A DNA stretch of 10,071 nt. It comes from Euperipatoides rowelli. Taxonomy: Eukaryota > Onychophora > Udeonychophora > Euonychophora > Peripatopsidae. The translations under genes were made by a program, and so were the position numbers. The notes beneath the pieces were generated by a model, which was not told the origin of the DNA, ran no database searches, and saw only the letters and a list, made by a program, of their open reading frames with translations. The DNA lies in assembly GCA_003024985.2 (NCBI GenBank), contig PXIH01S0023073.1. One strand, 5' to 3'. Of this stretch, positions 1-7,884 are shown piece after piece (position 1 is the stretch's first letter; the number at the start of each line of letters is the position of its first letter).

Positions 1-117
1 GGGGGCACTATTTACGCCCCTGTGTGTGAGCATGGAGAAAAGTTGCTGAGTTAGCTGAGCAGCCTGCGCTGACTCGGCATCTATGCAGTTGGCTCCTTTA
101 ATTTCGACTACTATTAT
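1..117 (-). CDS. partial internal exon, unidentified protein
   Basis: Read on the minus strand, this stretch is open for 39 codons and runs off the left edge of the window. The frame begins IIVVEIKGANCIDAES at 117 and continues AQAAQLTQQLFSMLTHRG towards base 1. That is a hydrophobic strand-like segment, a turn, then an alanine/glutamine/leucine-rich stretch likely to be helical. Codon choice and GC content are richer than the flanking AT-rich DNA, and the plus-strand frames are broken by stops. The minus-strand sequence just upstream ends in a usable acceptor (TTTTATAG ending at 118), giving phase 0; other AG dinucleotides at 111 and 108 would start the exon a few bases later. No start codon is needed if it is internal. 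I do not recognise the family. The exon call is inference from openness, composition and the acceptor. Confidence 0.45.
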   Translation of the reverse strand, partial: MIVVEIKGANCIDAESAQAAQLTQQLFSMLTHRGVNSAP

Positions 118-718
118 CTATAAAACCATGACTGGTATTAAATTAAAACTTGCAAATTCTTCCAGTTTTTTTAAAAAATATAGACTTCCGAAATTCTGGA
201 TGCAAAAATAAAGACACGTACACAAAGTACACAATTTTTTTTATAAGTTGGAGGATGCTGGTTATATACGGCCCCTTCATATTTTATTAGACATGATAAA
301 GCCCAATAAATAATAGCTCCTTGGACCTTAGCTTTATATCCATTATCCTTCAACATAAATAATACCAATTTAATGATTTTTTTTTTCTGTAATAAATTTA
401 ATTATAAATAAATAGTAGACTAATGAAAATCTTTATACATTTACATATTTTTTTTTTACCAAAAAAATCATCTAGTCTTTATAGGTAATATGAGTACGAG
501 TACGGTATGTTACAGTTTAGCATTGACCAAGTGTTTTTTATTTTTTATTTCCAGCCATAATCACTGCGCAATAATGAAATTTTTTTTTTGAATCACGATT
601 ACTTACTTTTGCAAAATAATTTTATTTATTGATTGATCATTGATCAATTTGATTATTTTGTTTTTTTATCCTTCAAAGTTCAAATGCAATATCAAATAAT
701 TTTTCAAATATTCAAAAT
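118..718. other. AT-rich intron or intergenic stretch, no gene seen
   Basis: The stretch holds several T runs (about 10 bases at 377-386 and 448-457) and no exon-like island. The minus-strand open frame at 171-368 lacks any coding character. A small perfect inverted repeat, ATTGATCA/TGATCAAT around one base, lies at 632-648. If the exon at 1-117 is real, this is probably the intron or upstream DNA before it on the minus strand. Confidence 0.5.
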
Positions 719-854
719 CTACAGATGCCTTTTTCTTGTGCCAACAGTGGAAGTGCCCCATTCAGGCATGAATCTCGATGCAATCGAATCAGCTGAAAAT
801 GGAATAGTTATGCCACTTTTAAAAGTGAAATTATGCCGTAAAAGCCAAGGCTAG
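719..854. other. exon-like island, strand ambiguous
   Basis: This island is less AT-rich than its surroundings and open on both strands. On the plus strand an acceptor (TTGTGCCAACAG ending at 747) opens a frame reading VEVPHSGMNLDAIESAENG and onward to a TAG at 852-854. Possible donors inside it are GTGAAA and GTAAAA. On the minus strand a good acceptor (CTATTCCATTTTCAG, ending at 793) opens a frame reading DSIASRFMPEWGTSTVGTRK and ending at TAG 721-719. The minus acceptor has the better pyrimidine tract, and the minus strand also carries the exon at 1-117. However, the best available donor (GTAGAT) does not match the phase of that exon. Neither reading is a family I recognise. At most one strand is likely to be real, and it may be a fossil. 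Confidence 0.28.
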
Positions 855-980
855 TGCAGCATAACTGGAGGCTTTAACAGTCCCACAATGCACCACACAT
901 GTTCCAAGAGGCACCTTTAGTTTTTACCTAACTTCATTCTATTATTCTTTACTCTATGGTTCTATAATTTCAATATTAAA

Positions 981-1170
981 ACTACAACGCCATTACTACT
1001 ACAGTAATACTATTATTTCTATTAATGCTACTACTAATAATACTAGAAATGACAATAATGCCTGTATTATTAACCATACCAACTTTAGTAATAAATACTG
1101 CATATTTATTAACACTACTTATTTACTATTGTCAATACTATTAGTTCTACTAATGCTAACTACTATAGTA
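981..1170. repeat. degenerate TAC/TAT trinucleotide-rich tract
   Basis: Over about 190 bases the sequence is dominated by imperfect runs of ACT, ATT, TAC and TAA triplets (for example CATTACTACTACAGTAATAC and CTACTACTAATAATACTAG). This is the pattern expected of an old, heavily mutated trinucleotide microsatellite. The same triplet theme reappears just downstream in the palindrome at 1298-1313. No coding frame is supported. Confidence 0.5.
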
Positions 1171-1181
1171 CAACCAGGCAG

Positions 1182-1247
1182 TTGCACTATAAGTGTTTAG
1201 TGCCACTGTCGTATACAGGAGGCCCGGGTTCAATTCTCAGCTCAGGT
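1182..1247 (+). repeat. tRNA-derived SINE head or tRNA pseudogene
   Basis: A B-box-like motif GGTTCAATTCT occurs at 1227-1237, inside a T-arm-like element (CCGGG, loop TTCAATT, CTCAG) with four of five pairs, one of them a wobble. About 40 bases upstream, GCAC (1184-1187) and GTGC (1200-1203) form a perfect four-pair D-stem around a 12-base loop ending TTTA. CTGT/ACAG (1206-1209 with 1215-1218) give a shortened anticodon-like stem with a 5-base loop. A run of ten T's at 1256-1265 follows and would act as a Pol III terminator. The acceptor stem is not convincing and the anticodon loop is too short. It is therefore not a functional tRNA; a tRNA-derived SINE head or a decayed pseudogene fits. 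Confidence 0.42.
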
Positions 1248-1297
1248 GTACTAAATTTTTTTTTTCCTGATGAAATGTTCTTTATTTATTTAATAGT

Positions 1298-1313
1298 CTA
1301 CTACTAGTAGTAG
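1298..1313. repeat. 16-bp perfect palindrome CTACTACTAGTAGTAG
   Basis: The 16 bases are identical to their own reverse complement, centred between 1305 and 1306. The likely origin is inversion or chance within a region already rich in CTA/TAG triplets. No function is claimed. Confidence 0.6.
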
Positions 1314-2156
1314 TAATCATAACATATTCATAAGCATCAGAAATGAGTTTTATATTTTATAAACTTTTTTTTTTATTATTATTCCTGTATGGTATTATCT
1401 GATTACAATATTATTTCTATTGCTATAACTGGACTTTTTTTCCTGGAGCTAAAAGTGAACAAATTCTATGACCACCACCTGTTGTACTCTCGTGTACTTG
1501 AAAAAAAAAAAAATAGGAAAAAAATAAAAATAGTATTAATCCTATTGCCCAAAGGGATTATCTACACCACTTTAGGCCTACCTACTTAGTGTTCAGTTTT
1601 GTAAAAATAAAAGTTTATACTTTTTTTTTTCAGTGCAGGTAATCATTTTATACAATTATATTTTAAAAACCAAATTCAACAATTTGACAACAAACTATAA
1701 TCAATAACTAGGGAATTCTAGAAATTTTTCCGCAGACTTTTAACAACATATCTGTTAACAAGAATACAAGATGCTAGTCAAAACAATTTAAATACCATTT
1801 TCAATCTAAGGCGGTCATCAATGATTAGCAACCCTTTGAAAACTATAATTAAAAGAGTTATTAAATCAATAGTCACATATTTTAGAACATTTACAAGGGG
1901 AGGGAAATTTGTCAATTTTTTTTGAAAAGTTAATATTTTGTAACCTTTTTATATTTATCGTAAATACAAAACATTTTTTTTTAAAAAAAGGGTCATATAA
2001 AGTTATATGGTAAATGAACCCCTAATCTATTTTAAATATATTAATAAAATGTTTATTGCAGAGTAATCTTTGCAACTAGCAGACTGTTAATTTCAGTAAA
2101 TTATTAAAATATTAGAAAGATACAGTAAATATAAACTATGAAGCCAGAATTAAATT
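1314..2156. other. AT-rich stretch without a supported gene
   Basis: This stretch contains homopolymers (13 A's at 1501-1513, 10 T's at 1621-1630) and AT-rich filler. A strong pyrimidine tract followed by CAG lies at 1621-1633, but the sequence after it has no exon character. A short frame near 1449-1495 (reading LKVNKFYDHHLLYSR) sits behind a pyrimidine tract but is too weak to call. A 7-bp inverted repeat CATATAA/TTATATG lies at 1994-2009. Confidence 0.45.
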
Positions 2157-2158
2157 GA

Positions 2159-2180
2159 GGGAGGATAGTGGGAGGGAGGG
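2159..2180 (+). other. potential G-quadruplex motif
   Basis: Four GGG tracts occur on the plus strand at 2159-2161, 2170-2172, 2174-2176 and 2178-2180, with loops of 8, 1 and 1 bases. The first loop is one base longer than the usual 7-base search limit. Such a G-rich segment stands out in this AT-rich setting. Confidence 0.4.
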
Positions 2181-2686
2181 TAACCACTTCTGTCATTATA
2201 TTATATAAACAATATATAGAATACAAATTACAGAATATAAATATTAAATACTATACATAAATATAGGGAGGAAAATGGTACCTATCTTTCATCCCCACTC
2301 TTTCCTAACTAAAACAAGGAAATACTTTTCTCAGTAGTTGACATAACTTTTTTTTTTATGTGGTACTCAATTCAAATTCCCATTTTGTTGATTAATGTCA
2401 TCATATTTGGCTATTAGCCATAACTTAAAACTCAGAGACTGTTAAAAGAAAATATAAAAATCCTATTAAAAATAAAAAAGTCTAATCACAAGATAAAAAG
2501 GACATTAGATAAATAAGATGCTTCAAAGGCAAGCATAAATAAACATGACTCTTCACAGGCAAGTAATTAAGAGAAACAAAGCATTCATGAATAAATAATA
2601 ATAAAAAAAATAATACCCCCAATCCAATGATACTCCATTAGTTGACGATAAAGTAAGATGATAAAGACAACTGGGAATGAGGCCAG

Positions 2687-2744
2687 TAGTTCAAAGGTTA
2701 GAACCATCAGCCAATAAGTGATAAGTTCACGGTTCATTTGATGG
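2687..2744 (+). repeat. tRNA-derived SINE head with A and B boxes
   Basis: TAGTTCAAAGGTTAGAAC (2687-2704) matches a tRNA A-box and D arm closely. In standard tRNA numbering TA takes positions 8-9, a perfect D-stem GTTC/GAAC takes 10-13 with 22-25, and the loop carries GG. ATCAG (2706-2710) and GTGAT (2718-2722) pair at four of five positions around a 7-base loop, as an anticodon arm would. GGTTCATTTGA (2731-2741) is a B-box variant exactly 44 bases after position 8, the canonical spacing with a 5-base variable loop. The T-stem does not pair, position 33 is C rather than T, and the acceptor stem is absent. It is therefore a degenerate tRNA-derived element, most likely a SINE head, not a working tRNA. 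Confidence 0.5.
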
Positions 2745-2946
2745 TGATGATTGAACAGTCTTCATTGCCTGGCTTTAATCCTCAATGTTTTGGCAATATA
2801 CCCATTCAACATCATCTTTTAAAATGGATTACTTCATTAAATTAACAATATTCTTAAATTATATCCTTTTATCTGTATTAATAATTGGCAATATTAATTT
2901 CATTAATTCAAATGTACCGGTATTTTTAATCATTTTCATTTCTAAG

Positions 2947-2964
2947 TTGGGCAAGAAGAGTGAG
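2947..2964 (+). other. possible 18-nt microexon
   Basis: TTGGGCAAGAAGAGTGAG sits between a pyrimidine-rich acceptor (ATCATTTTCATTTCTAAG) and a near-ideal donor (GAG followed by GTGAGA at 2965). It would add six in-frame residues, LGKKSE. The pairing of two decent splice sites around a length divisible by three is suggestive, but sites this short arise by chance in AT-rich DNA. No neighbouring exon was found to join it to. Confidence 0.2.
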
Positions 2965-2969
2965 GTGAG

Positions 2970-3849
2970 AGCCTGCCTCCGAGAAAACGGATTATTTAGT
3001 TTTGAATTATTTCAAGAGTAGACTAGGCCTACTAGTTGATATTATACAGTATATGAAATCTTTAACAAGAAATTTTAACTAAATTTCAAATGTCTGGAAT
3101 AGTTTAATAATAAGGGGGTGAAGCAGGTTAATGTTTGATTTGATGAGTTGGAATTCTAAGAAAGGAGTTTGATTAAGAACTCATCTTGCTTGAATGCTAA
3201 GCCTGTTTGATATTAATACTATCAGTTTAAATAATTATAATTAATTTTAACAATTTATCATTTAAAATAGATAAGGCTAAGATTTGAACTATGCAACATA
3301 ATAGTTACAAGTTTATTCAGACATTTAGGCAATTTATTCTAAAGTAATTTAGGCCCAGTCAAGTTATTAAAAAAAAAAAAAATGTTCCTTATAAAACATT
3401 TTAAATTGATTGTCTCATCTGGATAATTCTATTCCCAGTTTGTCAAAAGTAAGAACGTTATAATATTTAATTCTAACTATGCCTGCAACTATTTCTCCTC
3501 AGGTTTTGATTAATATGAAATATTTAAATATGATTTACTCTCGAATATGGATGATTGTGTCATGGCTAGATGTTAGGAGTGTAATGTAAAAAAAAAAAAT
3601 ATTATGATAATCAAGTCATTCAACTTTTGTTTTCTTTTCAAGAAATATTTCAGTTTACTAATAACAAACAACAACATCACCACTAAACAAGCAATAAGAA
3701 AAGTGGAAGTCATTTTTTATTACAAAATGTCAGTATAAGTGAAGACCTGCTAGTACTGTAATTCGCCTAAATAAATGACAGCAATTAAGATATGTTCTTT
3801 TCAATGGGGAAAAAAATCAGAATTTAATGGAGCAGAAGTTATTTTATTA
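2970..3849. other. AT-rich stretch without a supported gene
   Basis: The stretch has A runs (14 at 3369-3382, 12 at 3588-3599) and no exon-like island. Two similar segments near 3706 and 3835 (GAAGTCATTTTTTATTACAA and GAAGTTATTTTATTACAA) are 129 bases apart, close to the period of the satellite that follows. They may be a decayed edge of that array. Confidence 0.4.
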
Positions 3850-3916
3850 CAAAACATCTCATATTACAATTCAAGTGCTTGCCAGCACATTATCAATCAC
3901 TATTATTATTATTATC

Positions 3917-4123
3917 TGTGCATCAAAGAGATAGCAGACATGATCTTTTCTTTCACTCAAACACTGACAACATCTCTGCACTTTACACAAAATCTTACCA
4001 TAAAGCCTTCAGCATATTATAAATTTTCATTCATGTGCATCAAAGAGATAGCAGACATGATCTTTTCTTTCACTCAAACACTGACAACATCTCTGCACTT
4101 TACACAAAATCTTACCATAAAGC
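3917..4123. repeat. two satellite units sharing 90 identical bases
   Basis: Bases 3917-4006 and 4034-4123 are identical over 90 bp at a period of 117. Both lack the TAATTGAATCTAT block present in most other units and both have ACACAAAATC where others have ACATGAAAT. This implies a recent local duplication of an already deleted unit at the left edge of the array. It also explains why the plus frame at 3775-4173 contains a repeated peptide: it is a product of the duplication, not a gene. Confidence 0.85.
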
Positions 4124-6013
4124 ATCAGCACATTATCAATCATCATTATGATGATCTGTGCATCAAAGAGTAATTGAATCTGCAAACATGATCTTTTCTT
4201 TTACTCAAACATTGACACCTCTGCACTTTATATGAAATATTACCATAAAGCCTTAGCACAATATCAATCATTATGTTCTGTGATTCAAAGAGTAATTGAA
4301 TCTATAGTAGACATGATCTTTTCTTTCACTCAAACATTGATAACATCTCAGCATTTTACATTAAATATTACCAAAAAGCATCAGCACATTATCAATCATC
4401 ATTATTATGTTCTGTGAATCAAAGAGTAATTGAATCTATAGCAGACATGATCTTTTCTTTCACTCAAACATTGATAACATCTCTGTACGTTACTTGAAAT
4501 TTTACCATAACACATCAGCACATTATCAATTATCATTATTATGACTGCATAAAAGAATAATTGAATCTATATCAGACATGATCTTTTCTTTCACTCAAAC
4601 ATTGACAATATCTATCCATTTAACAAAAACTTTAACCATAAAGTATCAGCACAATATCAATCATCATTATTATGACATGTACATCAAAGAGTAATTGAAT
4701 ACATAGCAAACATGAGCTTTTCCTTCACTCAAACATTGACATCTCTGGACTTTATATGAAATATTACCATAAAGCCTCAGCATATTATCAATCATCATTA
4801 TTATGATCTGTGCATCAAAGAGTAATTGATAGCAGACATGATATTTTCTTTCACTCAAACATTGACAATATCTCTGCACTTTACATGAAATATTCTCATA
4901 AAGCATCAGCACATTATCAATCATCATTATATGATCTGTGCATCAAAAAGTAATTGAATCAATAGCAGACATGATCTTTTCTCTCACTCAAACATTGATA
5001 ACATCTCTGTACTTTACTTGAAATATTACCATAAACCATCAACACATTTTTAATCAGCATTACATCAGCACATTATCAATCATCATTATTATGATCTGTG
5101 CATGAAAGAGTAATTGTATCTATAGCAGACATCTTTTATTTCACTCTAACATTGATATCTCTGCACTTTACATGAAATATTACCATAAAGCACCAGCACA
5201 TAATCTTTATTATGATCTGTGCATCAAAGATTAATTGAATCTATATCATACATAATCCTTACTTCCACTCAAACATTGACATCTCTGCACTTTACATGAA
5301 ATATTATCATAAAGCATTAGTACATCAATCATTATTATTCAGATCTGTGCATGAAAGAGTAATTGTATCTATAGCAGACACGATCTTTACTTTCACTCAA
5401 ACATTGATAACATCTCTGCACTTTACATGAAATTTACCATAAAGCATCAGCACATCAATCATCATTATTCAGATCTGTGCATGAAAGAGTAATTGTATCT
5501 ATAGCAGACATGATCTTTACTTTCTCTCAAACATTGGCAACATCTCTGCACTTTACATGAAATATTACCATAAAGCCATCAGCACATTATCAATCATCAT
5601 TAGTTTGATCTGTGCATCAAAACGTAATTGAATCTATAGCAGACATGATCTTTTCTTCACTCAATCATTGACAACATCTCTGCACTTTACATGAAATATT
5701 ACCATAAACCATCAACACATTATCAATCAGCATTACATCAGCACATTATCAATCATCATTATTATGATCTTTGCATGAAAGAGTAATTGTATCTATAGCA
5801 GACATATTTTCTTTCACTCTAACATTGACAACATCTCTGCACTTTACATGAAATATTACCATAAAGCATCAGCACATTATCAATCATCATTATTATGATC
5901 TGTGCACCAAAGAGTAATTGAATCTATATCAGACATGATTTTTCTTTCACTCATAATTTGACAACATCTATGCATTTAACAAAAACTTTAACCATAAAGC
6001 ATCAACACATTAT

Positions 6014-6133
6014 ACTTTTTTACTTTTAAGTAAAGAAATTATGAAAGTACTTTTACTTATACTTAAGTAGGCCATTTCCAATTTACTTTTACTTTTACCT
6101 AAGTACTTGCAACAACTACTTTGAACAACACTG
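6014..6133. mobile_element. 120-bp ACTTTT-rich segment interrupting the satellite
   Basis: The satellite stops after CACATTAT (6013) and resumes at CCATAAA (6134). Between lie 120 bases of different sequence, rich in ACTTTT and ACTTAAGTA motifs (for example TTTACTTTTACTTTTACCTA and ATACTTAAGTAG). The satellite block CCATAAAGCATCAACACATT (5992 onward) is present again as CCATAAAACATCAGCATATT (6134 onward), so 22 bases of satellite flank both sides. From memory, similar TACTTTTACTTAAGTA-type sequence occurs near the ends of some animal hAT-like DNA transposons, which makes a short non-autonomous insertion plausible. No terminal inverted repeat or exact target duplication is clear, and replacement of a unit is an alternative. 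Confidence 0.4.
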
Positions 6134-6909
6134 CCATAAAACATCAGCATATTATCAATCATCATTATGATATATGCGTCAAAGAATAATTGAATCTATA
6201 GCAGACATGATCTTTTCCTTCACTCAAACACTGACGTCTCTAAACTTTACATGACATATTATCATAAAGCACCAGCAAATTATCAATCATTATATGTGCG
6301 TCAAAGAGTAAATGAACCTATAGCAGACATGCTTTCTTTGCACTCAAACATTGACATCTCTGCACTTTACCTGACATATTACCATAAAGCATCAGCACAT
6401 TATCAATCATCATTATGATCTGTATAAAAAAGAGTAATTGAATCTATAGAAGACATGATCTTTTCTGTCACTCAAACATTGACATCTCTGCACTTTACAT
6501 GACATAATTATTACCATAAAGCATCATCACACTATCAATCATCATTATTATGATCTGTGCATCAAAGAGTAATTGAATCTATACCAGTCAGGATATTTTC
6601 TTTCACTCAAACATTGACAATATCTCTGCACTTTACATGCAATATTGCCATAAAGCATCAGCACATTATCAATCATTATTACAATCTGTGCTTCAAAGAG
6701 TAATTGAATCTATACCAGTCAGGGTGTTTTCTTTCACTCATACATTCTCAATATCCATGCACTTTACATGAGAGTTTACCATAAAGTAACAACACATCAT
6801 CAATTTTCATATTTGTTTCTATACATTTTTTTTTCACCTTCTTTATCACAAAGCTAACATGAGAAAAACCAAACATTAATAGTTTTATCAATATGAATCT
6901 ATAGAAGAC

Positions 6910-6977
6910 TAGACCAGAGCACCGGACTATTTCTACACTTGTAACACTGATCATAGACCAGAGCACCGGACTATTTC
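6910..6977. repeat. 24-bp exact direct repeat, 44-bp period
   Basis: The block beginning TAGACCAGAGCACCGGACTA and ending TTTC occurs identically at 6910-6933 and 6954-6977. The 20 bases between copies are TACACTTGTAACACTGATCA. It is GC-richer than its surroundings. It directly follows a decayed satellite fragment (TGAATCTATAGAAGAC near 6894), so it lies at the right boundary of the array. It probably arose by a short tandem duplication. Confidence 0.8.
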
Positions 6978-6984
6978 CATGCTT

Positions 6985-7138
6985 TCAGTTTAGTCTGTAC
7001 TCAAACATTGTGTTTTCCATAGGATGACCACAGATATAATTAAAAAAATACTTGGTGTGCTCAAACATGCAGACATTTTTGATGTGTGTGTTTAAGATGT
7101 GCTCTATTCTAAACTGGCCTGTAAATACCCTTTTAGTC
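6985..7138 (-). CDS. candidate terminal exon, unidentified
   Basis: The minus-strand open frame spans 7302-6985. Only its right-hand part in reading order looks protein-like. After a good acceptor (GACATTCTTACTTCAG, ending at 7139) it reads TKRVFTGQFRIEHILNTHIK, then NVCMFEHTKYFFNYICGHPM, and ends ENTMFEYRLN with TGA. Before that point the frame is a run of Y, F, K, L and I typical of AT-rich chance frames. I recognise no family. It could be a last exon or a transposon-derived fragment, or it could be chance. There is no clear partner exon upstream on the minus strand. Confidence 0.25.
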
Positions 7139-7302
7139 CTGAAGTAAGAATGTCTTTTTTGTACTATATACTGAAATATTTTGCAAGCATAATAATATTT
7201 GTAAAAACATAAATATAAGTAAAGAATGAAAAGTAGGGGTAATTTAATAAATTTAATTACACAATAATATAGTACAATATTATTAGGATGATTCAGACTC
7301 AA

Positions 7303-7803
7303 CTTTTACAACTAAATATTTTCATTATTTTGAATAGACTTCTCATCAAACAGATTTTAAAAACTATTTATAGAATTCAAATTAACTATTGAATCTGTTA
7401 ACTGATACTATGTTTTCTATTCATGATAAATTTTTTTCTTAAAAAAACAAACAACAACTTTAATGTTACTTAGGTGGCGAGTATACTTGCATTTAAATAT
7501 TCTGTGATTAAAAATATATTGTTTTAAAATTTAGTACAGCCTAAAATCCACAAACTTTTTAATTATTTGTTTAAGCTAATATTTAGCAGATGAAAGGAGA
7601 TAGGCCTGACAAAGAAAGATGCTTATACTCCAGGTTTGAGGTTATTGCAATGGGCCAACTACCCATTCTATATTTTAAAAGTTTACAATTATGAAACCTC
7701 ATAATTAGCCTTGAAACTGGACTATCATAATAGCAGCCAACACTGACCTGAATAAAGGATTAAGTTTGGGAACATAGATACAAAAACATTGTACAAGCCT
7801 GGA
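7303..7803. other. AT-rich stretch without a supported gene
   Basis: No convincing exon is seen. A short plus-strand frame near 7640-7690 (reading FEVIAMGQLPILYF) follows an AG but has no usable donor. TAGGCCT occurs at 7602. Confidence 0.4.
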
Positions 7804-7830
7804 GCATCTAGTACAATATGTACTAGATGC
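7804..7830. repeat. perfect inverted repeat, 12-bp arms, 3-bp loop
   Basis: GCATCTAGTACA (7804-7815) and TGTACTAGATGC (7819-7830) are exact reverse complements around ATA. It is the longest perfect hairpin I found in the window. It lies about 54 bases upstream of the candidate exon at 7885 and could fold in RNA or extrude as a small cruciform. It could also be a relic of a mobile element. Confidence 0.8.
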
Positions 7831-7884
7831 GATTAAGAATGGCAAAGGAAACATGAAAAAAAGATAATATAGGTTTTTCTATAG

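Larger units (their letters stand above)
3850..6805. repeat. tandem satellite array, about 131-bp unit
   Basis: About 21 head-to-tail units are recognisable from the core GACATGATCTTTTCTTTCAC. Cores fall at about 3941, 4058, 4189, 4314, 4448, 4579, 4713, 4839, 4972, 5132, 5253, 5381, 5511, 5646, 5805, 5936, 6208, 6330, 6456, 6591 and 6722. Most steps are 117-135 bp, with a mode near 131. Exceptions are steps of about 160 before units 10 and 15, and 272 across an insertion. Other conserved blocks are CATCTCTGCACTTTACATGA, TTACCATAAAGCATCAGCAC, ATTATCAATCATCATTATTA, and TGTGCATCAAAGAG followed by TAATTGAATCTATAGCAG. The unit length is not a multiple of three and units carry frequent 1-3 base indels, so open frames crossing it are not protein repeats. 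Every base is shared between units, with no unique spacers, so this is not CRISPR. The edges decay gradually. Confidence 0.9.

Noticed and set aside
1-117. Assignment of the minus-strand exon to the MIF/tautomerase family
   Set aside because: The strand-turn-helix layout is loosely similar, but the expected conserved residues are not visible, so no family was assigned.
1449-1495. Possible plus-strand exon (LKVNKFYDHHLLYSR)
   Set aside because: The acceptor is acceptable, but the donor (GTACTT) is weak and there is no partner exon.
2785-3021. Plus-strand 78-codon frame with hydrophobic stretch
   Set aside because: Residue content follows AT-rich DNA. Only the tiny splice-bounded piece at 2947-2964 is of any interest.
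3775-4417. Plus-strand open frames of 132 and 61 codons with repeated peptides
   Set aside because: They run through the satellite. The repeat comes from the DNA unit, whose period is not a multiple of three, and the frame changes between units.
4670-4927. Minus-strand 85-codon frame with repeated MMIDN-type peptide
   Set aside because: This is another satellite frame. Indels shift it from unit to unit and no start, splice or composition evidence supports coding.
3850-6805. CRISPR-like array
   Set aside because: There are no short identical repeats separated by unique spacers; the whole 131-bp unit repeats. The window also looks like animal DNA.
6748-6966. Minus-strand 72-codon frame
   Set aside because: It spans the decayed satellite edge and the 24-bp direct repeat, with no coding character.
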